From: JAUSIF01 sp963711595
Lineage (GTDB): Bacteria > Pseudomonadota > Alphaproteobacteria > Rhizobiales > Xanthobacteraceae
DNA length: 64,000 nucleotides
Direction: 5' to 3'
Assembly (NCBI GenBank): GCA_963711595.1
Contig: CAVQER010000001.1
Span: forward strand, 1-64,000
Position numbers and translations under genes: made by a program. This document shows, one piece after another, positions 45,247 to 54,406 of the stretch. Position 1 is the stretch's first letter, and each line of letters opens with the position of its first letter. The notes under the pieces are model-generated. The model was not told the origin of the DNA. It searched no databases and saw only the letters and a program-made list of their open reading frames with translations.

Positions 45247-46215
45247 GTGTTCAAGCAAGTATCGATAGTGACGGCACTGATCCTCGCGGGGTCGCTCAAT
45301 GCAGCGCACGCGCAAGAGGTGACGCTGAAGGGCATTTCATCGTTCGCGGAGAAGACCTTTTACTCGCGCGGCTTCGAGCGGTTCATCGAGAAGGTCAACG
45401 CAGACGGAAAAGGCGTGATCCAGATCAACTACATCGGCGGCCCGAAAGCGATGCCGCCGTTTGAGGTCGGCAACGCGCTGAAGGGCGGCGTCGTCGACAT
45501 CGCCAACGCGACCGGCGCGTTCTACACGAACCTGATGCCCGAGGCGGACGCCTGGAAATTGACCGAGAAGCCGATGTCGGAGATCCGCAAGAATGGCGGC
45601 TTCGACTACATGGCGCGCCTGTATGACCAGAAACTCAACGCGATCTTCCTCGCGCGGCACATCGACAACAATCCGTTCCACCTCTACCTGAACAAGCCGA
45701 TCAGCAAGATCGACCTCACCGACCTCAAGATCCGTATCACGCCCGTATACCGCGACTTCTTCCAGTCGATCGGAGCGACGGTGGTGCAGACCGCACCGGG
45801 CGAAGTCTACACGGCGCTCGAGCGCGGCGTGGTCGACGGCTACGGCTGGCCGATCACCGGCATCTTCGACCTAGGCTGGCACGAAAAGACGAAGTTTCGC
45901 GTCGACCCAGGCTTCTACAGCGCCGAGGTCAGCATCCTGATCAACAAGGATGCCTGGAACAAACTGAACCCCGCACAGAAGAAGGTGATCACCGATACGG
46001 CAGCCTGGCTCGAGGCGCAGGCCGCGGAGACGGAAAAAGAAAACACGGCCGATATCGCCAAGCAGAAGACGGCTGGCATCCAGGTGATCGAGTTCAAGGA
46101 TGCCGATCGGACGGCGTTTCTGACCAAGGCCTATGACACGGGCTGGGCCGGCGTGATCAAGCAGAGTCCCGAGCACGGCGCGAAGCTCAGGGAGTTCTTC
46201 GCCAAGACCAAGTAA
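45247..46215 (+). CDS. dctP: TRAP transporter solute-binding protein DctP
   Basis: GGGGAGG precedes a GTG start at 45247; the upstream open frame is repeat-derived. Signal peptide: VTALILAGSLNAAHAQ. The DctP fold shows FYSRGFERFIEKVN, NALKGGVVDIAN, and the conserved LKIRITPVYRDFF and APGEVYTALERGVVDGYGWP regions; the latter holds the acid-binding Arg. It binds an organic acid in the periplasm and delivers it to DctQM. It is the first gene of a TRAP operon followed by a ThDP enzyme and amidase, suggesting that the imported solute feeds them. Confidence 0.92.
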   Translation: MFKQVSIVTALILAGSLNAAHAQEVTLKGISSFAEKTFYSRGFERFIEKVNADGKGVIQINYIGGPKAMPPFEVGNALKGGVVDIANATGAFYTNLMPEADAWKLTEKPMSEIRKNGGFDYMARLYDQKLNAIFLARHIDNNPFHLYLNKPISKIDLTDLKIRITPVYRDFFQSIGATVVQTAPGEVYTALERGVVDGYGWPITGIFDLGWHEKTKFRVDPGFYSAEVSILINKDAWNKLNPAQKKVITDTAAWLEAQAAETEKENTADIAKQKTAGIQVIEFKDADRTAFLTKAYDTGWAGVIKQSPEHGAKLREFFAKTK

Positions 46216-46239
46216 GCAGTCCACCCGCGAGGGCTGTCC

Positions 46240-46755
46240 ATGGACAGGCTGTCCAGGGCGTTCGGAGTTTTGCTCGATCGCCTGATGGTGGTTGCGTGTC
46301 TCCTGCTGCTCGCCATGACGCTGCTGATCGGCGGCGACGTGCTGACGCGCAATATCCGCATGGGCGGGATCGCGTGGAGCAACGAGGTCTCCGAGAGCAT
46401 CCTGTATCTCCTCACATTGCTTTCGGCGCCGTGGCTGCTTCGCAAGGGCCAGCACATCCGCGTGGACATTCTTCTTCGCGCCGTGCCGGCCCGCCTCGGC
46501 TGGTACCTGGAATGGGCAGGCGATCTGATCGGGCTCGCCTGCTCGCTCTATTTCGTCTGGTACGGGCTGCGAGTGCTGAACGCGAGCTATTCCGCGGGCG
46601 CGATCACGATCAAGACGCTCGTGACGCCCGAATGGTGGCTGCTCGTGCCGCTCCCGGTCGCGTTTCTGCTCGTCGCGATCGAATTCCTTTTCCGCATGCA
46701 CCGGCTGAGCAAATCCGCGCGCGAGCCACGCACGGACGCGGTATCGGTCGCGTGA
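46240..46755 (+). CDS. dctQ: TRAP transporter small membrane subunit DctQ
   Basis: Four membrane helices in 171 residues: VVACLLLLAMTLLIGGDVLTRN, a second near 50-65, YLEWAGDLIGLACSLYFVWYG and a C-terminal WWLLVPLPVAFLLVAIEF. The SWKLL-like segment NEVSESILYLLTLLSAPWLLRKGQHIRVDIL is conserved in the family. It lies 24 bp after dctP and overlaps dctM by four bases (GTGA). The subunit anchors the binding protein interaction. Confidence 0.92.
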   Translation: MDRLSRAFGVLLDRLMVVACLLLLAMTLLIGGDVLTRNIRMGGIAWSNEVSESILYLLTLLSAPWLLRKGQHIRVDILLRAVPARLGWYLEWAGDLIGLACSLYFVWYGLRVLNASYSAGAITIKTLVTPEWWLLVPLPVAFLLVAIEFLFRMHRLSKSAREPRTDAVSVA

Positions 46756-48068
46756 CCTGGCAGGCCGCAGCGCTGCTCTTGCTCGGCGGCTCGACCGTGT
46801 TGCTGTTTATCGGCCTGCCGGTCGCGCTCTCCTTCATCGCGATCAACATCGTCGGTGCGTGGCTGTTCCTGAACGGCGAGGCAGGCCTCATCCAGATCGT
46901 CCGGAACAGCGTCGTCTCGGTGACGAGCTTCTCGCTCACGCCGATCCCTCTGTTCATCCTGATGGGCGAGGTGCTGTTCCACACCGGGCTCGGGCTCAAG
47001 GTCATCGACGGCATCGAGCGCTTCATCCGGCAGGTGCCGGGCCGGCTCGCCGTGGTCGCCGTGGTCGCAGGCACGATCTTCTCGGCAATCTCGGGTTCGA
47101 CCATCGCGACGACGGCGATGCTCGGCTCGCTCATGCTGCCGATCATGCTCGCGCGCGGCTATCACCCGACGATCGCCGCCGGGCCGATCATGGCAATCGG
47201 CGCGGTGGATATGCTTATTCCACCGTCGGCGCTGACGGTGCTGCTCGGCAGCCTCTCGGGGATCTCCATTTCCAAGTTGCTCATCGGCGGCGTCGTGCCG
47301 GGCTTGATCCTGTCCGTGGCGTTCGTCACCTACATCGTCGCGCGCGTGAAGATCACACCGAAGCTCGCGCCGCCGACGCCGATCGAGGCAAAGGTGGGCT
47401 GGGAGCACTGGCGCCTGCTCGTGCTCTACGTCGTTCCGTTGGTTTTCATTTTCGGGGTGGTTATCGGCGCGATGTCGGGAGGGTTCGCGACGCCGACCGA
47501 AGCAGCCGCGCTCGGCGCAATTGCCACCATGCTGCTCGCCGGGCTCTACGGCGCGCTCACGCTCGAAGCATTGATGAAGTCGCTCAAGGGCACGGTCGCG
47601 ATCTCCGGGATGATCCTGTTCATCATCCTCGGCGCCACCACGTTCTCCCAGATCCTCAGTTTCTCGGGCGCGACCGAGGGGCTCGTCTCGACGATCCTAG
47701 GGCAGGGACTGTCGCTCCTCGCCGTCGTCGCGCTGATGATGCTGATCCTCGTGTTCCTCGGCATCTTCGTCGATCAGGTGAGCATGATGCTCATCACGCT
47801 CCCGGTCTTCATGCCGATCGTTCAGCGGCTCGGCATCGACCCGATCTGGTTCGGCGTCCTGTTCCTGATCTGCATGCAGCTCGGCCTGCTGCTCCCGCCG
47901 CACGGGCTGCTGCTCATGACCATGCGCGGCGTCGCGCCCCCGCAGGTGACCTTTGCGCATATTTTCCAAGCCGTCGTACCCTACGTCTGCATGAGCCTCC
48001 TGCTGCTCGTGCTGATCATCTTTGTGCCGGCGATCGCGACCTGGCTGCCGGGCCTGCTCATCAAGTAA
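46752..48068 (+). CDS. dctM: TRAP transporter large permease DctM
   Basis: The GTG start overlaps the dctQ stop (GTGA). The 438-residue permease has 12 or so helices, with the family motifs PLFILMGEVLFHTG, ISGSTIATTAMLGSLMLPIMLARGYHP and GAVDMLIPPSALTVLLG, and a C-terminal repeat LITLPVFMPIVQRLGIDPIWFGVL. It is a Na+-driven importer in the inner membrane. Seventeen bases separate it from the downstream ThDP-enzyme gene, so the transporter and enzyme are probably in one operon. Confidence 0.93.
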   Translation: MTWQAAALLLLGGSTVLLFIGLPVALSFIAINIVGAWLFLNGEAGLIQIVRNSVVSVTSFSLTPIPLFILMGEVLFHTGLGLKVIDGIERFIRQVPGRLAVVAVVAGTIFSAISGSTIATTAMLGSLMLPIMLARGYHPTIAAGPIMAIGAVDMLIPPSALTVLLGSLSGISISKLLIGGVVPGLILSVAFVTYIVARVKITPKLAPPTPIEAKVGWEHWRLLVLYVVPLVFIFGVVIGAMSGGFATPTEAAALGAIATMLLAGLYGALTLEALMKSLKGTVAISGMILFIILGATTFSQILSFSGATEGLVSTILGQGLSLLAVVALMMLILVFLGIFVDQVSMMLITLPVFMPIVQRLGIDPIWFGVLFLICMQLGLLLPPHGLLLMTMRGVAPPQVTFAHIFQAVVPYVCMSLLLLVLIIFVPAIATWLPGLLIK

Positions 48069-48085
48069 TGGCGTAAGGTCATCCG

Positions 48086-49744
48086 ATGAAAGTCGAGCCG
48101 ACAGTCGCCGCCGTCATCGCGAAGGATCTCGCGGGTTACGGGGCGCGCCGCTGCTTCGGCCTGCTCGGCACCGCGAATTTCAGGGTTTCCCACGCGCTCG
48201 TCGAAGCCGGCGTCGAGCTGATCTCCGCCCGCCATGAAGGCAGCGCTGCGACCATGGCTGATGCTTACGCGAAGGCCTCGGGCGAGCTCACGCTCGTGAG
48301 CGTGCATTCCGGCCCCGGGCTCACGAATGCAATCACCGGCATCGCGGAGGCCGCGAAGAGCCGGACACCGCTCGTCGTGCTCGCTGGCGACGTGCCGACA
48401 GGCGCCGTGAAGTCGAACTTCTACTTCGAGCAGGCGGAGTTCGCCCGTTCTGTCGGCGCCGTAGCCGAGCGCATCCACACCCCGGCGAGCGCCCGCGCCG
48501 ACACCTTGCGCGCGGTGACCCGTGCGTTACGCGACCGCCGGACGGTCGTGCTCAGTCTCCCCGGCGACGTGCAGGACGCGCCGCTCGCGTCGAACCTCGC
48601 ACCGCTCGCATTGCCGCCCGACCCCGGTCGCATGCAGCCCGATCCCGCAGCCGTGCGGGCGCTCGCCGAGGAAATCCAGCGCGCGAAGCGGCCGCTCGTT
48701 CTTGCCGGGCGCGGAGCGGTCATATCCGATGCAGAAGCAGTGTTGACCGCCCTCACCGATCGCATCGGTGCGCTGCTCGCGACGACCGTTTGCGGCCACG
48801 GTCTCTTTGCCGGCAATCCCTGGTCGCTTGGGATCAGCGGCGGTTTCTCCTCACCAATCGCAGACAAGCTGATCAAGGAGGCCGATCTCGTGCTCGCGTT
48901 CGGCGCGAGTCTCACGCAATGGACCACGAAACACGGCAAGCTGATCGCGCCGGGAGCCCAGGTCGCGCAGGTGGACGTCGAGTCCGGCAAGCTCGGCTAT
49001 CAGACGCCGGTGAAGCTCGGCGTACTTGGCGACGCCCGCGCGACCGCGGAAGCGCTGCTCGCGGAGCTCGACCGGCGCAAGGTTTCAGGCGGGGCGGGTT
49101 GGCGCACCGATTCCATCCGCAAGCAGATCGTCGCCGGCGACAACCACCATAGCCCTTACGCAGATACGTCGAGCGCGCAATTCATCGATCCGCGAACACT
49201 CAGCAAGGCGGTCGATGAAATTCTCCCGCTCGATCGCGTGGTGGCTTCCGACTCGGGACACTTCTGCGGTTGGGTGCCCCAATATCTTCGCGTGCCGAAT
49301 GCGCGCGCCTCCTGTCTCAGTCATTCGTTCCAATCCATCGGACTTGGCCTGGGATCGACGATCGGTCTCGCCGTCGCCAATCCAGGGAAGCTTGCGGTGC
49401 TTGGCACCGGCGACGGCGGCTTCCTGATGTCGATTTCCGATCTCGAAACCGCGATCCGCATGAAGCTGCGGATGTGCATTCTCGTTTACAACGACAGTTC
49501 CTACGCGGCGGAAGTGCACCTGTTCCGGCGCCGCGGTTACTCGATCGACATAGTGCAGTTCCCGGAAACGGATTTCGCGGCGATCGCCCGCGGTTACGGC
49601 GCGAGAGGGGTAACCATCCGGACCCTTGTCGACCTGCAGCCGTTGCGGGATTGGGTCGCAGAAGGTGCGCCGGGCGTCATGGTTGTGGACGGCAAGATCG
49701 ATCCGAATCTAGAAGCGGACTGGCACGCGGAGCACTTTCCGTAA
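48086..49744 (+). CDS. thiamine diphosphate-dependent enzyme, acetolactate synthase/decarboxylase type
   Basis: A 552-residue three-domain ThDP enzyme. The catalytic Glu51 is in ARHEGSAATMADAY. The central domain begins near 205 (RPLVLAGRGAVIS). The ThDP-Mg motif is GDGGFLMSISDLETAIRMKLRMCILVYNDSSY, with Asp about 443. It is closer to benzoylformate or oxalyl-CoA decarboxylase-like forms than to true IlvB, as no small subunit is nearby. It probably decarboxylates or carboligates a 2-oxo acid brought in by the TRAP system. The product then may feed the later dehydrogenase. Confidence 0.85.
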   Translation: MKVEPTVAAVIAKDLAGYGARRCFGLLGTANFRVSHALVEAGVELISARHEGSAATMADAYAKASGELTLVSVHSGPGLTNAITGIAEAAKSRTPLVVLAGDVPTGAVKSNFYFEQAEFARSVGAVAERIHTPASARADTLRAVTRALRDRRTVVLSLPGDVQDAPLASNLAPLALPPDPGRMQPDPAAVRALAEEIQRAKRPLVLAGRGAVISDAEAVLTALTDRIGALLATTVCGHGLFAGNPWSLGISGGFSSPIADKLIKEADLVLAFGASLTQWTTKHGKLIAPGAQVAQVDVESGKLGYQTPVKLGVLGDARATAEALLAELDRRKVSGGAGWRTDSIRKQIVAGDNHHSPYADTSSAQFIDPRTLSKAVDEILPLDRVVASDSGHFCGWVPQYLRVPNARASCLSHSFQSIGLGLGSTIGLAVANPGKLAVLGTGDGGFLMSISDLETAIRMKLRMCILVYNDSSYAAEVHLFRRRGYSIDIVQFPETDFAAIARGYGARGVTIRTLVDLQPLRDWVAEGAPGVMVVDGKIDPNLEADWHAEHFP

Positions 49745-49757
49745 ATCATAACCCATC

Positions 49758-49972
49758 GTCATGCCCGCGCCTGTCGCGGGCATCCACGCCTTGCGGCCGT
49801 TCGACGACTGAAGGCGTGGATGCATCCGAAGTCGGCTGTTGCCGACTTCGGTCATGCTTGGTTTTGCAAGCTGGGGGCAACCGGCTTGCTGACAAGCCCG
49901 GCCGACTTCGGTCATGCTTGTTTTTGCAAGCCGGGTCCAACCGGCTTGCTGACAAGCCCGGCCATGACGGAA
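49758..49972. repeat. compound repeat with a 60-bp tandem duplication
   Basis: A GTCATGCCCGCGCC / GGCGCG-type palindrome at 49758 is followed by two tandem 60-bp units (49841-49900 and 49901-49960) that differ at four positions. Each begins GCCGACTTCGGTCATGCTTG. A GGCCATGAC half-site ends it. Part of the false N-terminus of the amidase is made of this repeat. Confidence 0.8.
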
Positions 49973-49981
49973 GAGGACAAC

Positions 49982-51430
49982 GTGGCAACAACTTCAGCTC
50001 TCGAAGACCTCTGCTTTACGCCGGCAACCGATCTCGCTGCACGCATCCGGCGCAAGCAGCTGTCACCGGTCGAGCTCGTTCAGGCTCTCCTCGCCCGCAT
50101 CGAACGGCTGCAGCCCGCACTCAACGCCTACACCGTCGTCTATCCGGAACCCGCGCTCGCGGCGGCAAAACGCGCCGAGAGCGAGGTCGCGGCGGGCGGC
50201 GAGCTCGGTCCACTCCACGGCGTGCCGTTCTCGGTCAAGGACATGATCGCGTCCGAAGGCATGCGCCTCTCATACGGCTCCTACATGTTCGAGAAGTACG
50301 TCGCGGACCGCGACGCAGTCGCGGTGCAGCGCCTGAAGGCCGCGGGCGCGATCGCAATCGGCATGACCGCGATGGGCGAGTTCGGTCACAAGGGATTCAA
50401 CGACAGCCCGCTCTGGGGTGTCACACGCAACCCGTGGAAGCTCGACCGCACGACGGGCGGATCGAGCGGGGGTGCCGCGGCCACCATCGCCGCCGGCATG
50501 GGCCCGCTCGCGGTCGGCACCGATTACGCAGGCTCGGTGCGCATCCCGGCTGCCTGCTGCGGGATCGTCGGCCTCAAGGGAACGCTTGGCGCGGTGCCGT
50601 ACGACGCCGCACTCGAAGTCTTCGGCGGCATGCTTCACGTCGGGCCGATGGCGCGAACGGTCGGCGATGCGGCGCTTATGATGTCCGTAATGATGGGGCC
50701 GCATCCGAGCGATCCATATTCCTACGGGGCGACGGGCAGCGGGCGCGTTGCTGGCGCGGCGGCGCAGCCGGGCGTGCGCGGCAAACGCATCGCGTGGATG
50801 CCGAAGGTCGGGAATCTCAGTCTCGATCCGGACGTCGCGACCGCGACGCGCGAGACTGTCAACCTGTTGCAGCAGAACGGCGCGGCGATCGAAGAGATCG
50901 AAGTGGATCTGCGCGTCTCCGCCGACATCATCTTCGCGGTGACACCGGCGGCCTTCTACGCGCAGTACGGCGCACGCCTTCCGGAATTTGCCGAGAAGCT
51001 CGACCCTACGTTCCGCACGGTGATCGAGGCGGGCGCACGCGGTCTCGCCCACGAGCATCAAACAGCGCTCATTTTGCGCACGGCACTGTTCCGGCAGGTA
51101 CAGAAGCTGTTCGAACGCTTCGACCTACTGGTGATGCCGACCCTCGCGGCACCCGCCCTTCCAGCCACGCACAAGGCATTCGACGAGCTCACGATCGGCA
51201 ACATCGCGGCCGGCACCCCGCGCTACGCGTGGTACCCGTACACGCATCCGTTCAACATCACGGGGCATCCGGCGATGTCAGTGCCTGTCGGTTTCAACCG
51301 CGAGGATCTGCCGATAGGGCTGCAGCTCGTCGGCCCGTGGCACGCGGAAGATGAGCTGATCCGCGCTGCGGCGTTGATCGAGAAACTGCGGCCGTGGGCG
51401 GAGCGAAGGCCGAAGGTGGCCGACGTCTAA
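49982..51430 (+). CDS. amidase signature family hydrolase
   Basis: Start chosen at GTG 49982, five bases after GAAGAGG; the ATG at 49964 lies inside the repeat. The Ser-cisSer-Lys triad fits exactly: Lys86 (PFSVKDM), Ser161 (TGGSSGGAAA) and Ser185 (GTDYAGSVRIPA), with spacings of 75 and 24 as in other members. At 482 residues it is full length. It cleaves amides in the cytoplasm; the substrate is unknown. Its stop overlaps the convergent cupin gene by four bases. Confidence 0.92.
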   Translation: MATTSALEDLCFTPATDLAARIRRKQLSPVELVQALLARIERLQPALNAYTVVYPEPALAAAKRAESEVAAGGELGPLHGVPFSVKDMIASEGMRLSYGSYMFEKYVADRDAVAVQRLKAAGAIAIGMTAMGEFGHKGFNDSPLWGVTRNPWKLDRTTGGSSGGAAATIAAGMGPLAVGTDYAGSVRIPAACCGIVGLKGTLGAVPYDAALEVFGGMLHVGPMARTVGDAALMMSVMMGPHPSDPYSYGATGSGRVAGAAAQPGVRGKRIAWMPKVGNLSLDPDVATATRETVNLLQQNGAAIEEIEVDLRVSADIIFAVTPAAFYAQYGARLPEFAEKLDPTFRTVIEAGARGLAHEHQTALILRTALFRQVQKLFERFDLLVMPTLAAPALPATHKAFDELTIGNIAAGTPRYAWYPYTHPFNITGHPAMSVPVGFNREDLPIGLQLVGPWHAEDELIRAAALIEKLRPWAERRPKVADV

Positions 51431-51831
51431 TCCTTCTTGGCTTCGTAACCGGATGCTTCGATCGATCCGGCACCCATCCATCCCCAGACGAGCACCACGA
51501 CCTCGTTCGAGGTGTTGTTGAACCCGTGCCAGCAATCCCTCGGTGAATAAATGACGTCGCCCTCGCCAGAAGGCACCTCACCGTCCTCGGTGTAGATCAT
51601 GCCGTGGCCCTTGAGGACGATGAAGAACTCGTCGCAGTGATGATGGCGATGATTTTCGTGCCGCGCTCCCGGCTTAAGCAGGGTCCAGCCGACGACGTGG
51701 TCGGCGCCGGCGGTTTTCTTGTCGATTAGGAATTGCACCTGCATGTCGACCCAGCCGTCGTCGCGCTTGAGGCCCTCGACCATCGGAACGTCGCGAAGAT
51801 TCGTACGGTACATCTTGGTGCCGGGCTTCAT
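51427..51831 (-). CDS. single-domain cupin protein
   Basis: ATG at 51831 has GGAGG upstream. The 134-residue cupin carries motif 1 G(X)5HxH(X)4E as PGARHENHRHHHCDEFFIVLKG and motif 2 PRDCWHGFNN, with His and Glu ligands for a metal. It may be a dioxygenase-type or sensor cupin. The gene lies on the opposite strand to the amidase and on the same strand as another cupin 52 bp upstream, so the two are probably co-expressed. Confidence 0.85.
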   Translation of the reverse strand: MKPGTKMYRTNLRDVPMVEGLKRDDGWVDMQVQFLIDKKTAGADHVVGWTLLKPGARHENHRHHHCDEFFIVLKGHGMIYTEDGEVPSGEGDVIYSPRDCWHGFNNTSNEVVVLVWGWMGAGSIEASGYEAKKD

Positions 51832-51883
51832 TTCATCAGTCCTCCAAACCGTTCCTGGTTTCAAACGGGATCACGGCGCGCAG

Positions 51884-52342
51884 CTAATCCTTCGAGCATT
51901 TCACGTAGTCCGGCGCGTCCAAGTCGTCTTCCGGAATGATGTAGCCGGCCTGCTCGAGACTTGGCGCTCCGCAATAACCCCAGACCGTCACGAGCGTCTC
52001 GGTTGCCGATCCATTTTCCAGGCCGTGATAAACGTTGCGCGGCACGAACGCCACGTCGCCTGGCCGCATGAAGAACGACTCCTCGCCCACGTGCTTGATG
52101 CCCACACCCTGGATGACCAGCTCCCACTCTTCCGCGTTGGGATGCCGGTGCCAGGCGTGCCGCGCCTTGACGCCCGGTGGCATCGTCGTGCGACCGACGA
52201 CGGTCATCGTCGATCCCACGCTTTCGCCGGTGATGAGCCAGCGAACATCCATCCGGTGCCAGCCCTCCTCTTCCTTAAGCGTGGTGTCCGCACTTCGATC
52301 GTCCGGCTTGATCTTGAACCGGCTGACTTCACTGACGGCCAT
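51884..52342 (-). CDS. single-domain cupin protein
   Basis: A 152-residue cupin. Motif 1 is PPGVKARHAWHRHPNAEEWELVIQG and motif 2 is PRNVYHGLENG, giving three His and one Glu ligand. It shares the general layout and the W(G/R) ending with the cupin at 51427. The two were probably produced by duplication. It lies just upstream of the other cupin and is divergent from the dehydrogenase gene at 52437, with a 94-bp shared promoter region. Confidence 0.85.
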   Translation of the reverse strand: MAVSEVSRFKIKPDDRSADTTLKEEEGWHRMDVRWLITGESVGSTMTVVGRTTMPPGVKARHAWHRHPNAEEWELVIQGVGIKHVGEESFFMRPGDVAFVPRNVYHGLENGSATETLVTVWGYCGAPSLEQAGYIIPEDDLDAPDYVKCSKD

Positions 52343-52436
52343 CGGTCACCTCGTTCATTGCATCGTTCGGGACGCATTCGCGCGGATCAGCTAACGTGTC
52401 GCGAGCGCTAGACCAAAACCAATCGGAGCGAATGGA

Positions 52437-53312
52437 ATGGACGTGGGATTCATTGGAGTCGGCCGGATGGGCCATGTCATGGTCCGAAATCTGCTTCAGG
52501 CCGGCCATCGGGTGCGCGTGTGGGACGTTTCCACCGCCGCGATGGAAAGTATTGTCAAGCACGGCGCAGCCATGGCCCAGAGTGTGACGGAAGCCGTTCG
52601 CGGCGACGCGGTCGTTTCCATGCTGCCAACCGACGAAGTGATGCGCGGAGTGTTTCTCGAAACCAGCTTCCTGCAATCGATCGGATCCTCGTCGGTTCAC
52701 GTGAACATGGCGACTGCATCGGTGCAGTGCGCGAACGATCTGGCGGCTGCGCACGCCAAGCACGGCGTGGCTTACGTCTCGGCACCGGTGTTCGGACGCC
52801 CGGAAATGGCTGCGGAACGCGACCTCAACATCATGGCGGCGGGAGACCCCGCCGCGATCGATCGGGTGCAGCCGCTTTTTGACGCGATGGGCAAGAAGAC
52901 GTGGCGCTTGGGCACGGTGCCAAGTCAGTCTAACGTTGCCAAGATCGCGGGCAATCTGATGGTCGCCTGCGTTCTTGAGTTGATGGGCGAAGCCGCGGCG
53001 CTCGCGCGCGCCTACAAGATGCAGCCAGCCGACCTGCTCAACGTTGTCGTGAGCTCGATCTTCGACGTTCCGGTCTATCGCATCTACGCGCAGTTGATCG
53101 GCAGCGGCCAATTCGAGCCTCCCGGATTCGATCTTCGTCTTGGTCTCAAGGACGCCAAGCTCGCGCTCGCGGCAGGTGAAGAGGCAAATGTGCCGCTGCC
53201 GTTCGCGAGCGTGCTGCGAGACAATTACATCGATGCGCTAGCGCACGGTGACGGCGCGAAGGATTGGTCGGTGATCGCACAGGTCTCCTCGCGTCGCGCT
53301 GGGCTCAGTTAA
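52437..53312 (+). CDS. NAD(P)-dependent beta-hydroxyacid dehydrogenase (3-hydroxyisobutyrate type)
   Basis: The Rossmann turn is GFIGVGRMG (residues 4-12). The substrate loop is APVFGRPEMA, and the catalytic Lys (about 169) lies in NVAKIAGNLMVA. The 291 residues match the family of 3-hydroxyisobutyrate, tartronate semialdehyde and glyoxylate reductases. It reduces or oxidises a short 3-hydroxyacid. Its position in the amidase-cupin group suggests it handles a product of that pathway. The stop overlaps the convergent bicupin gene by four bases. Confidence 0.9.
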   Translation: MDVGFIGVGRMGHVMVRNLLQAGHRVRVWDVSTAAMESIVKHGAAMAQSVTEAVRGDAVVSMLPTDEVMRGVFLETSFLQSIGSSSVHVNMATASVQCANDLAAAHAKHGVAYVSAPVFGRPEMAAERDLNIMAAGDPAAIDRVQPLFDAMGKKTWRLGTVPSQSNVAKIAGNLMVACVLELMGEAAALARAYKMQPADLLNVVVSSIFDVPVYRIYAQLIGSGQFEPPGFDLRLGLKDAKLALAAGEEANVPLPFASVLRDNYIDALAHGDGAKDWSVIAQVSSRRAGLS

Positions 53313-54208
53313 CTGGAGCCCGCCACCTTTTCCTTCACATAATCCCAGTCGCGGTTAAACCGATAGGAATGGCGTGACGGCGGCTGCGGGGCCTGCGTCT
53401 CGAGCCAGCGTACGGTTGTGTTCGATCGATTGTAAAAGGCGTGAATACAGCCGACGCCGGTCCAGAACACGTCACCCGGCCTGAGCAGATAGGTCTTGTC
53501 GTCGGCAACAGCTTCGACCTCGCCGTCGAGCACGTAGTACGCCTCCTCGAGCGGATGATCGTGCAGATGCGCGACGCCACCTGGCTGGTACTCGACCATG
53601 AACATGGTGTGCAGTTGCGCGTCCAAGCGTTGGTCCACGAGCATCTTCACCGCGATACCGCTATAGGCGAGCAGCGCCGTCGCCATGCTCGCCGAGACCG
53701 TCGGCGCGTCGACGCGCGAGCCGAGCTTGAGATTGTCGACGACGATGTCGCGATCGTTCATGTGGAAGAAATTGCGCGACCGAGGGTCGCGAATGTCCAG
53801 CTTCGCCTGCTGGAATCCGGAGGGCGGCCCAAGGAAGAAAGTGTCGTCCGGCCGACCGGCCGCACGCGGCTGCGGCGCAAGCATGTCGAGCCAGCGTGTC
53901 TCACCCTTCTCCGGTCCGAACCAGGCGTGATGGATGCCTACCGGAACGATGCCGCAGTCGCCCGGCGAAAGCCGATAGGCGCGACCGTCGAGCACGAGAG
54001 TCGGCTCGCCGGACACGACGTAGTAGCTCTCCTCGAAGGAGTGAACGTGCGTGTCGAGCCGGCCACCTGCCCCGAGCGCGCATAAACCGAAACCCATGTG
54101 GACCGAACCGACCAAATGGTCGACTAGCGAACACCGCGAGAAATTGGCGCTGTTTTGGCGGTACTCGGGCTCGAGCCGGATGTCGGCAGCGGCGCGCACG
54201 TGATGCAT
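53309..54208 (-). CDS. two-domain cupin protein
   Basis: ATG at 54208 follows AAGGAG. The 299-residue protein has two cupin domains: the first with THVHSFEESYYVVSGEP and HHAWFGP, the second with LHDHPLEEAYYVLDGEVEAV and IHAFYNRS. Each shows the His/Glu metal ligands. This layout resembles (S)-ureidoglycine aminohydrolase and quercetinase-like bicupins. It ends against the dehydrogenase gene. The third cupin gene in 2.8 kb, it supports a pathway for oxygen- or amide-bearing intermediates. Confidence 0.85.
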   Translation of the reverse strand: MHHVRAAADIRLEPEYRQNSANFSRCSLVDHLVGSVHMGFGLCALGAGGRLDTHVHSFEESYYVVSGEPTLVLDGRAYRLSPGDCGIVPVGIHHAWFGPEKGETRWLDMLAPQPRAAGRPDDTFFLGPPSGFQQAKLDIRDPRSRNFFHMNDRDIVVDNLKLGSRVDAPTVSASMATALLAYSGIAVKMLVDQRLDAQLHTMFMVEYQPGGVAHLHDHPLEEAYYVLDGEVEAVADDKTYLLRPGDVFWTGVGCIHAFYNRSNTTVRWLETQAPQPPSRHSYRFNRDWDYVKEKVAGSS

Positions 54209-54406
54209 AGCGGAAGCTCCTTGAGGAACGCTCAATCCTGCGTCCCATAACGCCATAACCGATCGCCAACAAGCTTCGCGGAGTGGGACGCGGACAGTGG
54301 GACGTAACTGCGTACTTGATCAGCAGACAACTCGGAGTGAGGATTGGTTTCGAGGTGCGCTTCAGCAACAACTACAAGATTTAAAAAGGGAAACGGGAGG
54401 TAAGTC

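Noticed and set aside
49964..49981. ATG start for the amidase
   Set aside because: It lies in the last repeat half-site; the GTG at 49982 has a better ribosome site.
49270..51354. 694-codon open frame
   Set aside because: It spans the ThDP enzyme, repeats and amidase in a third frame, is Arg-rich and has no domain signal.
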